A stretch of DNA of 45,176 nt from NCBI GenBank assembly GCA_030651285.1, contig JAUSCN010000010.1, forward strand, positions 1 through 45,176. Reading direction: 5' to 3'. Source of the DNA: a bacterium (GTDB taxonomy: Bacteria > Patescibacteriota > Minisyncoccia > Phycocordibacterales > Phycocordibacteraceae). This document shows, piece after piece, positions 17,101-24,563 of the stretch. The notes below the pieces were generated by a model. That model saw nothing but the letters and a program-made list of their open reading frames with translations, made no database searches and had not been told where the DNA came from. Within the stretch, counting starts at the first letter, position 1; the number at the start of each line of letters is the position of its first letter. Both the position numbers and the translations under genes were made by a program.

Positions 17101-17671
17101 CGACTCGGCCGCTCACCTGTTGAATGAACGAAAGCGGTCGCTGACCGTCCATCACGGCATTGGTTGTGGCGACGGCTTGCGCCTGCACCGCTCCCGTGAA
17201 GGCCTTCGCCTTCTGCGTCGCGCTGCTGATCTGGGGTGCGGAGGCAGAGGCAGCATCGGCCACGGCGGTGAAGCCGGCAGCAGGAGCCAGAAGAGAGGCC
17301 TTCATGCCAGCAGCCGCAGTGCCGACGACGTCAGCCTGCTTGGTAGCCGCAGCTGTGGTCGCACTCATCGCCGTCGCGGCGGTCATCGAAGCGGAGGCTG
17401 TCCCGCCGGCGGCCGTTGCGAAAAGATCCATCTTGGCGGGCACGAGGCCCACGGCGTCGGAGGCTTCACGAGCGGCCTTGGTGGTCGCCTTCATGCCATC
17501 GACGGCCTTTGCGACTTTCGCGCCAGATCCGCCCGAGTTGTCACCTAGCGAGACGATTGCCTTCTCAGCAGCCTTGGCGTCCTTCTTCAGCTCCTTGAGA
17601 AGCGCGCTGGCCTTCTCGACGTCTGACGCCTGGACCTTGAGGTCAAGGATGCTGCTGTTTTGGGCCGCCAT
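14141..17671 (-). CDS. Tail tape measure protein
   Basis: The 1176-residue protein sets the length of the siphovirus tail; at roughly 1.5 angstroms per residue it would give a tail of about 170 nm. It has Ala-rich helical stretches and a region around residues 290-350 (AQFTDIVVSLQAGQNPFTVML, then GGQLKDMFGG) matching TMP_2-type tape measure domains. Hydrophobic segments follow (NPFTLAAAAAATIGLAYYQG). Long charged helices fill the middle and a Gly/Ser-rich region precedes the C-terminus. Its ATG overlaps the stop of the G-T frame (TAATG). Confidence 0.93.
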   Translation of the reverse strand: MAAQNSSILDLKVQASDVEKASALLKELKKDAKAAEKAIVSLGDNSGGSGAKVAKAVDGMKATTKAAREASDAVGLVPAKMDLFATAAGGTASASMTAATAMSATTAAATKQADVVGTAAAGMKASLLAPAAGFTAVADAASASAPQISSATQKAKAFTGAVQAQAVATTNAVMDGQRPLSFIQQVSGRVGQMYDSVSARVRAAGASTTSFFTPLTSSLSNLRNAFGGPAAGLASLGAGAGSAAPKIDELDKKTKAYTMSAKAQAAAMRGVPAQFTDIVVSLQAGQNPFTVMLQQGGQLKDMFGGIGPAMKALGSYAMGLINPFTLAAAAAATIGLAYYQGASETKAYNIAIVESGNYVGKTALQMQEAAQRVGSLTTTTSAAAEALAALAATGKVSGSQLELVGRAVVATNDATGKSVEDVVKVFSSLADHPVKAAEELNRSTHFLSAEVADAARKMEEHGNKTGAASLIMGEYANSLIGRAATVKAQASVMERSWDKAWTSVKRYWDEVRGVGRMSEVEGDFDPNANPFDVGMRPTVGGKAKGGYSSVPSPEGNSGPGLFATAKSYVSGIASTIVPALGGAMGYYTGVNAEIAAEKKDKESASQKEAAARDKAEADAVALKAREERATAQASIAARDKANAGKEKQRAEARAQITRDFSKLEDTAANRAERDRQIRESDEKLKDPKGAKAPKNDKLKNFTQSVDRDIETFGKSDDFRKIVDLKNMGASTAQLDEYSAKLTTLQGLKDKQIRSAYDEEKALLAVKEAQADSSVVYDDNVRKLQNSLKAKKITETEYDAEMRTLRANRLVELEAQSAREVEIVKAHGAGDQTEQKRIETEKQLAKVTKDLTKARRDLNEEIQKDVDDKQLKNAEKARDLMESMQTPMEKYTRELKELNELKATQGAGFEPTFVKAQREAYRKMLEGTEAVNGSLGTMTDLALVAGRSIQTNLGSMTAALVKGDLKGIGTSFSSLVESMASKLIETNLSRLFFGDSGKLGGGGGMFDSILKSLSGGSGGGSSGGASASASGGGFFSSIGNWISGLFTGDGGGYTGTGNRSGGVDGKGGFLSILHPDETVYDHTKGTAGSGTNLSMAKLNGGAATGSSGANVNVATSVVVNVIGAPAGTEAKTEQRSDGNGGSIIDVILNAVANDVRKGGTVADAMQGTYGVNRTTMT

Positions 17672-18027
17672 TATTTACTCGCTTGGTGCAAAAACTCGAC
17701 ATCGACTTGGCGAACGAGTCCGATCTCGAAAGGGTTGAGAACGATGCCGGTCAGGTCCGACCACGCTTTGATCTCCGTGAACGAAATGGCTTTCCCCGGA
17801 TTTCGAGCCAGGGAAAGCTCCTGCCAAATTTCCCAGAGGTACTCCGTCTCCTCGGGGCAGACAGTCCTCAACTTCACCGCCATCACGACATCGTTTTCAC
17901 GATTGCGCCAAGGGTGCTTGGCCACCACGTTCAGGTGGGACCTGAGATCTCCGCCAACCTCCTGGGCCTGCCCGAGCTCGAAAACGTTCGTCGCGAACTC
18001 GAGCAGGCTCTTCGTCAGGCCGGCATG
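17671..18027 (-). CDS. T segment of the tail chaperone G-T (made by -1 frameshift)
   Basis: This frame has no good start of its own at 18027. It is entered from gene G by -1 slippage at AAATTTC (18033-18027). Reading continues KFHAGLTKSLLEFATNVFEL and ends FEIGLVRQVDVEFLHQASK. The fusion would be 286 residues. WEIWQELSLARNPG and the final LD-type helix are typical of T-like tail chaperones in lambda-like phages. An internal GTG at 17928 might start a short product, but the sensible coding upstream of it argues for the fusion. Confidence 0.8.
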   Translation of the reverse strand, partial: HAGLTKSLLEFATNVFELGQAQEVGGDLRSHLNVVAKHPWRNRENDVVMAVKLRTVCPEETEYLWEIWQELSLARNPGKAISFTEIKAWSDLTGIVLNPFEIGLVRQVDVEFLHQASK

Positions 18028-18530
18028 AAATTTCGACGACGGACGATGAAGAGGTCAGCCTGCTCGCGCGTGGTGCCCGAGTGCGTGTACAGAGCGACCG
18101 CGTTGGCTTCCGTGTACGTGATCGGTTCGCCGTCGTCGTCGATGAGGCCGTCGATCGAAGAGGTGCAGCGCGCGACCAGGCGGATGTCGGCAGCCAGCTT
18201 GGCCACAGCGACGATCTCGCGGTTTTCGGCGGACTTGGGGTCGCCCTGCAGGCCGGCAATGACCTCGTTCATCTCGCGCTGGTGCTGGACAGCAGCCTTG
18301 CGCGCACGCTCGCTGTCGCTGCCGTGGATGGTCACGCTGAAGCCCACCAGGTCGCCGTATTCATCGCGTGCCTGCATGACCACGCCCTTGTCGGCCATGG
18401 TCTTGGTGTCGATGCTGCTGAGTTTCACGCCCATTTTTGGAGCTCCGAGAGTTGCGGCCAGGCCGACAGGTTGAGAGACGCCCACCGCGGCTGCGATGGG
18501 GGTGGCCATGGGGGCTTTGCGCTTGGTCAT
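18015..18530 (-). CDS. Tail assembly chaperone G
   Basis: The 171-residue protein lies between tail tube and tape measure, the fixed place of the G chaperone that coats the tape measure protein before tube assembly. It ends shortly after the slippery site, giving G alone; slippage gives G-T. It contains FSVTIHGSDSERARKAAVQH and an acidic middle (IDGLIDDDGEPITYTE). ATGA overlap with the tail tube gene (18527-18530). Confidence 0.82.
   Translation of the reverse strand: MTKRKAPMATPIAAAVGVSQPVGLAATLGAPKMGVKLSSIDTKTMADKGVVMQARDEYGDLVGFSVTIHGSDSERARKAAVQHQREMNEVIAGLQGDPKSAENREIVAVAKLAADIRLVARCTSSIDGLIDDDGEPITYTEANAVALYTHSGTTREQADLFIVRRRNFMPA
18027..18033 (-). promoter_or_regulatory. -1 ribosomal frameshift site AAATTTC
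   Basis: In the G frame the codons are cgA-AAT-TTC, an exact X-XXY-YYZ heptamer. After slipping back one base, AAA-TTT-CAT continues in the open T frame past the G stop codon at 18015-18017. Confidence 0.82.
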
Positions 18531-19711
18531 GCTTGTGTGTCCTGCACCGCGATCGTGGTGTTTTCTTGGTTGACGCCGATACCGCGAAGCGCGGTGAAAG
18601 CGATGGTTTGGATGAGGCCCTTTTCGCCGTCGTCTTTGTCAGCGGAGCTGTACTTCACCCGCGGCAGCGTGATGGCCACGAAGTCGGCATCCTTCGCGCT
18701 CGAAGACGTGAAGACGCAGAACACGGGGGCTTCGGTCTCGTTCAGGAACTTGTCGCGTTCGACACCGTCTTGGAAGAACACCGATGCCGTGCCAGACACC
18801 GTCACGCGGCCGGAGAAGATTTCCGGCGCCGAATTGCTTCCGATCACGGCTTCGGTGCTGGCGTTGCCGTTGATGTTCAGCTGGAGCGCCGTGGCCAGCG
18901 TCATGCGCGTGCCGCCGAATACGACCACACCGTTCACGGCAGCCAGGGCCGCAGTCGTGCCGGCTTCGATCGGGTTGGTGAAGTATTCGACCTTGGCGGT
19001 CTTGACGTCCTTGCCCAGGAACTTCACTTCGAACTCGGCCATGCCGGTCGCGGGAAGGTTGTACGAGGCTTCTGTGGCCTTCAGGCCGGTGTAGACCTCG
19101 GACTCCAGCACGTCGGAGTACCAGGACTCCATCGACCAGCTCTTGCGCGTGTGGCCAGTCTTCGGCACGAAGGTGCGCTTGCCTGGCTCGGTGAGCACGA
19201 CGCCAGCTGCAGCGGCTTCCACCACCAGCGAATCGCCGTTGATGAGCAGGCCCTTGAGCTTCAAGGCGGTCACTTCCGTGACGAAGAAGTTGCTGCCGTT
19301 GTTCGCAGCGTTCACCAGGCCGACGGCGCGGACGACCGAGCCAACCTGGAAGCCGTCAGTGATGAACGAGCCGGCCGCGCGGACGTAGCCATCAGCGACG
19401 ACGGAGATCGATGCGGCGCCAGTGGTCTTGCCAGCGGTGAAGTCGCGGCGCAGGATGCCTGCGATGAAGGGAGCCTGGTCGCCCGGGTTCACTTCGGACT
19501 TGAGCGAGCCTTCGACTTTGCGCATGCCGTGGCGCATGTCGACCACCTGGGCGTCGGTGCGGATCTCCTTCGACTCGTACGTGTCCTTCTTCAAGGAGAC
19601 GTCGAGGGTGACGCGCCGAAGCGCTTTGGAACCAGCAGCGGCCGGGACAACGCCCCAGTCCACTTCCTCTTTCATCTTGGCTTGCTTGCTGACGCCTTGT
19701 GCGATGGTCAT
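18527..19711 (-). CDS. Major tail tube protein
   Basis: The 394-residue protein precedes the chaperones and follows the tail terminator, as tail tube genes do. MTIAQGVSKQAKMKEEVDWGV and the alternating beta segments (ISVVADGYVRAAGSF, SVVRAVGLVNAA, EFEVKFLGKDV) fit long phage tail tube proteins with an extra decorating domain. It starts 30 bp downstream of the tail terminator gene end. Confidence 0.83.
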   Translation of the reverse strand: MTIAQGVSKQAKMKEEVDWGVVPAAAGSKALRRVTLDVSLKKDTYESKEIRTDAQVVDMRHGMRKVEGSLKSEVNPGDQAPFIAGILRRDFTAGKTTGAASISVVADGYVRAAGSFITDGFQVGSVVRAVGLVNAANNGSNFFVTEVTALKLKGLLINGDSLVVEAAAAGVVLTEPGKRTFVPKTGHTRKSWSMESWYSDVLESEVYTGLKATEASYNLPATGMAEFEVKFLGKDVKTAKVEYFTNPIEAGTTAALAAVNGVVVFGGTRMTLATALQLNINGNASTEAVIGSNSAPEIFSGRVTVSGTASVFFQDGVERDKFLNETEAPVFCVFTSSSAKDADFVAITLPRVKYSSADKDDGEKGLIQTIAFTALRGIGVNQENTTIAVQDTQA

Positions 19712-19741
19712 TTGGATACTCCAGGAATTTCGATTTCGGGG

Positions 19742-20155
19742 TTACACGGCGCCGTAGACGTCGGCGAAGAAGGGAACGCGCACGGGGAAGCGCTGCCAAA
19801 CGGCATCGGGAAGCACGGGGCCGGTGTAGGGCGGCTGCCTCACGTGGACGCGGATTCCGTTGGCGTCGAGGTTGGTTCCATGCTTGAAGCGGCGCTTGAT
19901 CTGGTCGACCTTGGCTCGCCCTTCCGTCAGGCCACTGCCTGTGGGAAAGCAAAAGGTGACCTTGAAAGAGCCCACTTCGCGAACGAAATCACCTCCGACC
20001 ACGAGACCCTGAGGGGCGCTCATGTCCAGTTGGATCTCTGCGTACGGAGCCTTCTTCGGGTTCGGGAACGCGACGCCTTCCTTCGCAAACGGAAGGGCGC
20101 CTGGCATTGCTGCCAGGGCTACTTCGAATGCAGTGCTGATCGCTTCGGTGCTCAT
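19742..20155 (-). CDS. Tail terminator (DUF4128-like)
   Basis: The 137-residue protein, starting MSTEAISTAFEVALAAMPG, sits just before the tail tube gene and fits DUF4128-type terminators that cap the growing tube and join it to the head. It is the first gene behind late element P3. Its ATG lies 6 bp after the -10-like block, too close for a normal leader, and no Shine-Dalgarno is visible. Confidence 0.75.
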   Translation of the reverse strand: MSTEAISTAFEVALAAMPGALPFAKEGVAFPNPKKAPYAEIQLDMSAPQGLVVGGDFVREVGSFKVTFCFPTGSGLTEGRAKVDQIKRRFKHGTNLDANGIRVHVRQPPYTGPVLPDAVWQRFPVRVPFFADVYGAV

Positions 20156-20161
20156 GCGTCC

Positions 20162-20224
20162 AAGGTACGCATGAACCCCACTTGTCAATGGATTTGCAGG
20201 GCGCCGTTAGCGCGCGCGGCTTTC
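20162..20224 (-). promoter_or_regulatory. Late promoter element P3 (tail genes)
   Basis: On the - strand: GAAAGCCGCG, 6 bp, AACGGCGCC (20208-20200), 11 bp, TTGACAAGTG (20188-), 15 bp after TTGACA, TACCTT (20167-20162), then GGACGC and ATG. The element touches the stop codon of the preceding gene (20223). Confidence 0.75.
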
Positions 20225-20627
20225 AGCGCCAGCCTTTGGCCTTAAACATGGAGGCTGCTTGGGCAACGAACGAGGGCCATGCGTCTGTGGTCTGTTGCAT
20301 GAAACCGTTCCGCGCCTGGGCGGAAGTTCCCCATTCGAGCGCCTCGATGTAGTCCTCGGAGTTGGTGACGTGGATCACCGTGGCCCGGCTGTTGGCAAGG
20401 ACGGCCCGAGCCTCCGCCACCGGATCTCGGCCGACTGCGCGGCCGCCAAACTGGACGTACGTGGGCGCGTTGGGCGAGAGGTACCAACTGTTCTGAGCGT
20501 TGGTGGTGTCCACCGGCGTGTAGCGGTGGAGGAAGCGAAGCGCCAAAATCGTCGATTCGTTCGTGATCTTGTGAAGGCAGTCGATCATCGAGTCGCAGGA
20601 GTCGCCGACGCCGTCGGCCCAGCTCAC
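20223..20627 (-). CDS. Head-tail neck protein (HK97 gp10 position)
   Basis: The 134-residue protein contains RYTPVDTTNAQNSWYLSP and NSEDYIEALEWGTSAQARNG, the pattern of neck proteins that carry an essential 'virtual contact' with the tail terminator (PVDTG..R.SW and YA..LE.G.S motifs of gp10-type proteins). It is preceded by the head-closure gene with 2 bp between them. Confidence 0.75.
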   Translation of the reverse strand: MSWADGVGDSCDSMIDCLHKITNESTILALRFLHRYTPVDTTNAQNSWYLSPNAPTYVQFGGRAVGRDPVAEARAVLANSRATVIHVTNSEDYIEALEWGTSAQARNGFMQQTTDAWPSFVAQAASMFKAKGWR

Positions 20628-20629
20628 GA

Positions 20630-20968
20630 TCAGCCCCCAGAGCGGATGATGGCTTCGTAGAAGAGCACATCCCCCGCCGGCGCAAACGCACCAGGATCGA
20701 CCACGGTGTGAACCACCTTCCCGATCTCGATCTCCGTCAGCGGCCCAACCGGCGCCGTGATTCCGACTGCGGACATCAGGAGCTTCTTGTCTCCGACCTC
20801 GATCGTCTTTCCGTCGACGAGCTTGAGTTCGATGTCGAAAACCGCTGCCGGAACCTTGAACACCTTGAGGACGCCGGCAGCGTTCTTGGTGCGCACGATG
20901 ACGGTTTGGCCTTTCGACTTCAGAACCCGGTCGACGGTGGCGATGGCGCGAACGTAACTCGGGTGCAT
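20630..20968 (-). CDS. Head closure / head-tail joining protein
   Basis: The 112-residue beta-rich protein stands between the connector adaptor and the gp10-type neck protein. Size and place match head-closure proteins (stoppers). MHPSYVRAIATVDRVL then KGQTVIVRTK at the start and VDPGAFAPAGDVLFYEA near the end. Family assignment is by position. Confidence 0.62.
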   Translation of the reverse strand: MHPSYVRAIATVDRVLKSKGQTVIVRTKNAAGVLKVFKVPAAVFDIELKLVDGKTIEVGDKKLLMSAVGITAPVGPLTEIEIGKVVHTVVDPGAFAPAGDVLFYEAIIRSGG

Positions 20969-20970
20969 GG

Positions 20971-21462
20971 TCAGGTCCTGACCAGGCGCACGGACATCAT
21001 GCCGCCGGTGGTGACAGTCACCAGGAGGGGCTTGAGCAGCTTGCGCACGTAGTCGAACTTCTCACCCTGTGGCAACGCGTAGGTTGTCTCGATCGGGCCA
21101 ATCACTTCCTTCGTCACCATGACTTCGGCATCTTGGAACAGGTTTGTTCCGTTGACGACGAGGAGCGCCAGCTCCGCTGTCGCCTTGACCAAAGAGGTGG
21201 GGACACCCACAAGGAGGTCAACACCCAGGTCACGAGGGAAGGCAAGGCCTTGGGATGGGGTCAGGGGACGACCGGGGAACTGGTTGGAGAACGTGGCATC
21301 GATGAAATCGGTGGCACGGATGAGAGCTGCCTCCTTGGATTCGAGGTCAGCAGCTTCCCAGGAGGGATTGCGACGAACGCCGTGGTACAGGTCCGCTTGC
21401 ATCACGGAAGCGTACGAAACGGCGTCGGGGAGGCCTGTTCCGTCTTCGTTGATCAGAGACAT
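20971..21462 (-). CDS. Head-tail adaptor (often labelled DnaT-like)
   Basis: The 163-residue protein carries YASVMQADLYHGVRRNPSW and IRATDFIDATFSNQFPGRPLTPSQGLAFPR. These motifs are shared by phage adaptor proteins annotated as DnaT-like or gp6-like connectors, which bind under the portal. It begins MSLINEDGTGLPDAVSYASV. It ends 2 bp before the head-closure gene. Confidence 0.72.
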   Translation of the reverse strand: MSLINEDGTGLPDAVSYASVMQADLYHGVRRNPSWEAADLESKEAALIRATDFIDATFSNQFPGRPLTPSQGLAFPRDLGVDLLVGVPTSLVKATAELALLVVNGTNLFQDAEVMVTKEVIGPIETTYALPQGEKFDYVRKLLKPLLVTVTTGGMMSVRLVRT

Positions 21463-21473
21463 TAGTTCTCCGA

Positions 21474-21932
21474 TCAGCCAGCCGCAAGGCGAGACTTAAG
21501 TTCGAAACCGAGCAGCGGCCACAGCTTTTGTACGGCATTCTCGCGAGCGATGCGCCGGCCAATTTCGGCATCGAAGTTTTCCGGCGACGCACAGGCCGAC
21601 TCACCGGTGACGGTGAAGCCGTTGGCCAGCACCAGCACGCAGAAAGTGAGCAGCTCGAGCGGACCGCGGTGCTTTGCGTCTTCGTTCTTGCACGCGTTGT
21701 CCCATTCCATCAGCACTTCATCACCGTATTCGGTGGCCCGAACGGCCTCGATGAGGATGGGCGTCGCCGGGTGGTACTTCGCGCCCGCACCTTCCGCAGC
21801 CGTAAAGTAGTGCTCGGCAACGATGGCTTTGGCGATGTCGACAGGCGTCACGCGAGCGGCAACTTTGCCTTTGGACTGGATGAGACGCTCGATGGATGCG
21901 TCGTCGTTGGCGGGTGCGGTGATGTTGTGCAT
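21474..21932 (-). CDS. Gp49-like protein (N4 gp49 / Sf6 gene 66 family)
   Basis: The 152-residue protein ends with FTVTGESACASPENFDAEIGRRIA and WPLLGFELKSRLA, the signature of the N4 Gp49 / Sf6 gene 66 family found in many phages; the function is unknown. The ATG at 21932 has a GAGG about 9 bp upstream. The upstream membrane-protein frame runs into this gene for about 210 bp. Confidence 0.78.
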   Translation of the reverse strand: MHNITAPANDDASIERLIQSKGKVAARVTPVDIAKAIVAEHYFTAAEGAGAKYHPATPILIEAVRATEYGDEVLMEWDNACKNEDAKHRGPLELLTFCVLVLANGFTVTGESACASPENFDAEIGRRIARENAVQKLWPLLGFELKSRLAAG

Positions 21933-22245
21933 GGGGTGCCTCAGGTGGTGGTTTTTCGAGGGCGTTCTGACGGGCCGCGAGCCACGACCTAGCTGCTGCG
22001 AGGTTTCCAGACTTGGCCTGGTCAAAGTGGGCCGCGGCGATCTGGCCTTTCAGCTCAGCGATTTCGCGCTTCAGCTCTGCGACCTCGGCGAGCAGATCTC
22101 GGACGCTTCCACCGGCAGCGATGGCCAGCTTGATGACCTGTTCTTCCATGCGTGCCATCCGTGGGTGTGGCGAGAAGAGAACGGCCATGAAAATGAGGTA
22201 GGCGGTGGCTACCAGCGCGCAGAGCAATGCTTCGACAGCGGTCAT
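21721..22245 (-). CDS. Small membrane/coiled-coil protein, 3' end uncertain
   Basis: Starts MTAVEALLCALVATAYLIF after GAGGAA, with one transmembrane helix (about 5-25) and a coiled coil (VAELKREIAELKGQIAA, about 55-75). After about residue 104, where the Gp49-like gene begins, the frame becomes Arg/His/Cys-rich (QHHRTRQRRRIHR) and looks like an out-of-frame reading. The real product may be shorter or joined to the next frame by a shift. Total open frame 174 residues. Confidence 0.5.
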   Translation of the reverse strand: MTAVEALLCALVATAYLIFMAVLFSPHPRMARMEEQVIKLAIAAGGSVRDLLAEVAELKREIAELKGQIAAAHFDQAKSGNLAAARSWLAARQNALEKPPPEAPHAQHHRTRQRRRIHRASHPVQRQSCRSRDACRHRQSHRCRALLYGCGRCGREVPPGDAHPHRGRSGHRIR

Positions 22246-22312
22246 GTGAGTTCCTCTGTAGGGAAATACGATCACGGAGAGCCCCGCATCCGCAGGGCCT
22301 ACCGTCAGCGCA

Positions 22313-22795
22313 TTACTTGCGTTTGGCCGGCTTCTTCGCTGGCGCAGCCTTCACGACTTCGGGGGCCTTCGTCACCGTGATTTCGGCCTGCACATCGGCG
22401 CCGGTGCTGTTCGTCACCGTGACGTCGACTGGTGCCACATCTGGCACCACTGCTTTTTCGTCAGCGGGTTTGTCAATGAACGATTCGCTCTGGTGCAGGA
22501 CCGCGGTGAAGCTGCCATCCGCGTTCGGGGTGGGATCTCCACCGCCAACGTAGCCACCGACTTCGAAGCCAGGCGGCAGGGTGACGTCGTTCACGGAAGG
22601 AAGAATCGACACCGTTGCACCCACGGCCTCGTAGGCTTCACGGATGCGTTGGTCTTCGCGCTCGAGACCAACGACAACGAACTTCTCCACTTCCGAGAAG
22701 AAGGCGATGTTCCGGATCGCGACCTTGTCGCCCGCGTCCAGCAGAGCCTTGAGGGGCTCTGCCGAACCGTCGACGGTGTAGGCGACGGCGTCCAT
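22313..22795 (-). CDS. Unknown capsid-linked protein (160 aa)
   Basis: Directly follows the capsid gene with 3 bp between. The N-terminal half (EVEKFVVVGLEREDQRIREAYEAVGA) is mixed alpha/beta, the C-terminal half repeats acidic valine-rich segments and ends in a basic tail AAPAKKPAKRK. A head decoration or assembly role is suggested by position only. Confidence 0.6.
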   Translation of the reverse strand: MDAVAYTVDGSAEPLKALLDAGDKVAIRNIAFFSEVEKFVVVGLEREDQRIREAYEAVGATVSILPSVNDVTLPPGFEVGGYVGGGDPTPNADGSFTAVLHQSESFIDKPADEKAVVPDVAPVDVTVTNSTGADVQAEITVTKAPEVVKAAPAKKPAKRK

Positions 22796-22798
22796 GGC

Positions 22799-23776
22799 TT
22801 ACTTGGACTTGATCACGACGCCGGCCAGATCTTTGCTCGAGGCAACGATCTTCTTCCAGCTGTTGGAGGCCGCGACTGCCGAAGCAACCGGGTTCTTGCC
22901 AACCGTGGTGTCGTAGCTGAAACCCTTCAGCTTCAGGTTGAAGGCGTACTCGCCTTGCATCCGGAAGAAGATCTGGTTGTAGCCAGTGATCGGGTCGGTC
23001 ACGGTGATGAACATGTCTTCCGTTTCCTCGGCCGTCACAGCACCTTCGGTCAGACCGAGGGTGAAGTAGTCGGTACCGTCGACCAGGCCGGCTTCGGCAT
23101 CGGTCACCACGATCGGACGACCGTACGAAGCCGGGGAGGCACCGTACACGATGGCGCCGGCGACCTGGTCACCGTGCACGGAAGGCAGAGCCTGACCGCG
23201 AACGAGATCCCAGTACGTCTTCGAGTGCATCGCCCAGGCCTTCACGCGGGAAGCGCGATCGCCCATTTTCGACAGCGCAATGGCCAGCGCGTCCGTGTTG
23301 AGCACACCGCTCGTGGGAACCACGTAGCTGTTGCTGGCTTGGCCAACGAGAGCGGTACGCAGACCCGACAGCGAGGTGTTCAGCATTTCCTCGACCACTT
23401 GCTCAGCGGCTTGTGCGCCGGCTTCGAAGCGGAAGATGTCCATGCTGAAGCCAGGCTTGCGCGTGGACGACAGGGTCCAGGTCTTCGGCAGGATCTGGCG
23501 ATTCAGCTTGACGCCGGTCGACACCTCCATCGTCAGCTTGCCGTCGTCAACCGGCACCAGGACGTCTTGGTCCTGACGGGCGATCGCGCCTGGCGAACCC
23601 TTGATGAAGGCTTCGTGGTCGAAGTCACCGTGCTTGCGCTCGGTGGTCAGGACGATGGTGCCAGCCGACTGGCCGTTGAACACGTCGAGGTTCTGGTTCA
23701 GGCGCTCTTTGTAGCCTGCCAGCGAGAAGGGGTCTTGAAACTTGGTGTCGGCGGGTTTCGTGGTTTGGTTTGCCAT
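22799..23776 (-). CDS. Major capsid protein
   Basis: The 325-residue protein follows the scaffold gene and has AGGAG before the ATG. Segments such as VKAWAMHSKTYWDLVRGQALP, GRPIVVTDAEAG and YFTLGLTEGAVTAEETEDMF are typical of phage major capsid proteins with the HK97 fold. No protease gene is visible nearby, so the separate scaffold is probably not a protease fusion. Confidence 0.87.
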   Translation of the reverse strand: MANQTTKPADTKFQDPFSLAGYKERLNQNLDVFNGQSAGTIVLTTERKHGDFDHEAFIKGSPGAIARQDQDVLVPVDDGKLTMEVSTGVKLNRQILPKTWTLSSTRKPGFSMDIFRFEAGAQAAEQVVEEMLNTSLSGLRTALVGQASNSYVVPTSGVLNTDALAIALSKMGDRASRVKAWAMHSKTYWDLVRGQALPSVHGDQVAGAIVYGASPASYGRPIVVTDAEAGLVDGTDYFTLGLTEGAVTAEETEDMFITVTDPITGYNQIFFRMQGEYAFNLKLKGFSYDTTVGKNPVASAVAASNSWKKIVASSKDLAGVVIKSK

Positions 23777-23803
23777 GATGGGCTCCTGGGGATACGTTGG
23801 TAA

Positions 23804-24496
23804 TTACTTGGGCAGGGCGTCGAACGCCTTGTCGCCGTGCTCGGCGATGTAGGCGACCTTTTCGGCCGTGGACTTCAGATCCGAGACTTTCGTGACCCCA
23901 CCAGGGCCCTTGTTTCCGCTACCGGAGGCACCGCCACCGGAAGACGCCGGTGCACTGATGAGGTGCTTGCCGGAATCGCCAGCGAGGTAGGCAGCGATGC
24001 CTTCGCTCATTGGCTTGTCACCGATCACGGCGACGAAGGCACCGTTCTCGGATTTGATTTGCGCTTGCGAGCGGAAATGCGACTTCGCCATGTCGTGGAA
24101 CTGCGGTGCGACGCCGGCTTTGATCAACGCTTCGTTGATGCCGTTGTCGACCAGCAGCTTCTCGAGAGCGCTGTCCTTCTCCGCAAGCGATTTCTTCAGG
24201 CCACCGGATTCGGTGTCCTTCGCCTTCGTGACCGTCTTGAGCTGTTCCGTCAACGTGTCGACTTGGGACAGCAGAGCTGCGTGCTCTTCCGGATCGATGT
24301 CCGCACCCTTGGCTTTCGCCTGGAGCGCACGCTTCTCCGTGATGAGCGTCGCGTTCTTGGCCTTCAGCGAATCCACGCTGGTGGTCAGTTCGGCGACGAG
24401 TGCTTGCAGTTCTTCGAGAGTCATTTCGGTTTGCCCACAGGGCTGGTTGGCGCCCCACTGGGGCTGAAAATACGGTGACGCTTTCGCGCCTGACAT
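23804..24496 (-). CDS. Scaffolding protein candidate
   Basis: The 230-residue protein starts MSGAKASPYFQPQWG. From MTLEELQALVAEL on it forms a long coiled coil, then has a helical middle (INEALIKAGVAPQFHDMAKSH) and a Gly/Ser-rich linker before a C-terminal helix. This is the style of phage scaffolding proteins encoded just before the capsid gene. It is the first gene behind late element P4, with its ATG 4 bp after the -10-like block and no Shine-Dalgarno. Confidence 0.78.
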   Translation of the reverse strand: MSGAKASPYFQPQWGANQPCGQTEMTLEELQALVAELTTSVDSLKAKNATLITEKRALQAKAKGADIDPEEHAALLSQVDTLTEQLKTVTKAKDTESGGLKKSLAEKDSALEKLLVDNGINEALIKAGVAPQFHDMAKSHFRSQAQIKSENGAFVAVIGDKPMSEGIAAYLAGDSGKHLISAPASSGGGASGSGNKGPGGVTKVSDLKSTAEKVAYIAEHGDKAFDALPK

Positions 24497-24500
24497 GTCC

Positions 24501-24563
24501 AAGATACGTACAGTCGGCACTTGTCAAGCGAACCGCATGGCGCCGTTGGTTCACGCGTACTTC
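24501..24563 (-). promoter_or_regulatory. Late promoter element P4 (scaffold and capsid)
   Basis: On the - strand: GAAGTACGCG, 6 bp, AACGGCGCC (24547-24539), 11 bp, TTGACAAGTG (TTGACA 24527-24522), 15 bp, TATCTT (24506-24501), then GGAC and ATG. It overlaps the 3' end of the preceding gene. Confidence 0.75.

Noticed and set aside
14132-17548. A 1138-codon open frame on the + strand.
   Set aside because: It is antisense to the tape measure gene, Arg/His/Leu-rich with no domains, and results from the high GC content of the opposite strand.
17897-18259. A third frame across the G/T junction as an alternative frameshift partner.
   Set aside because: Its sequence is Arg/Ser/Pro-rich and unlike any tail chaperone; the -1 frame from AAATTTC gives natural protein instead.
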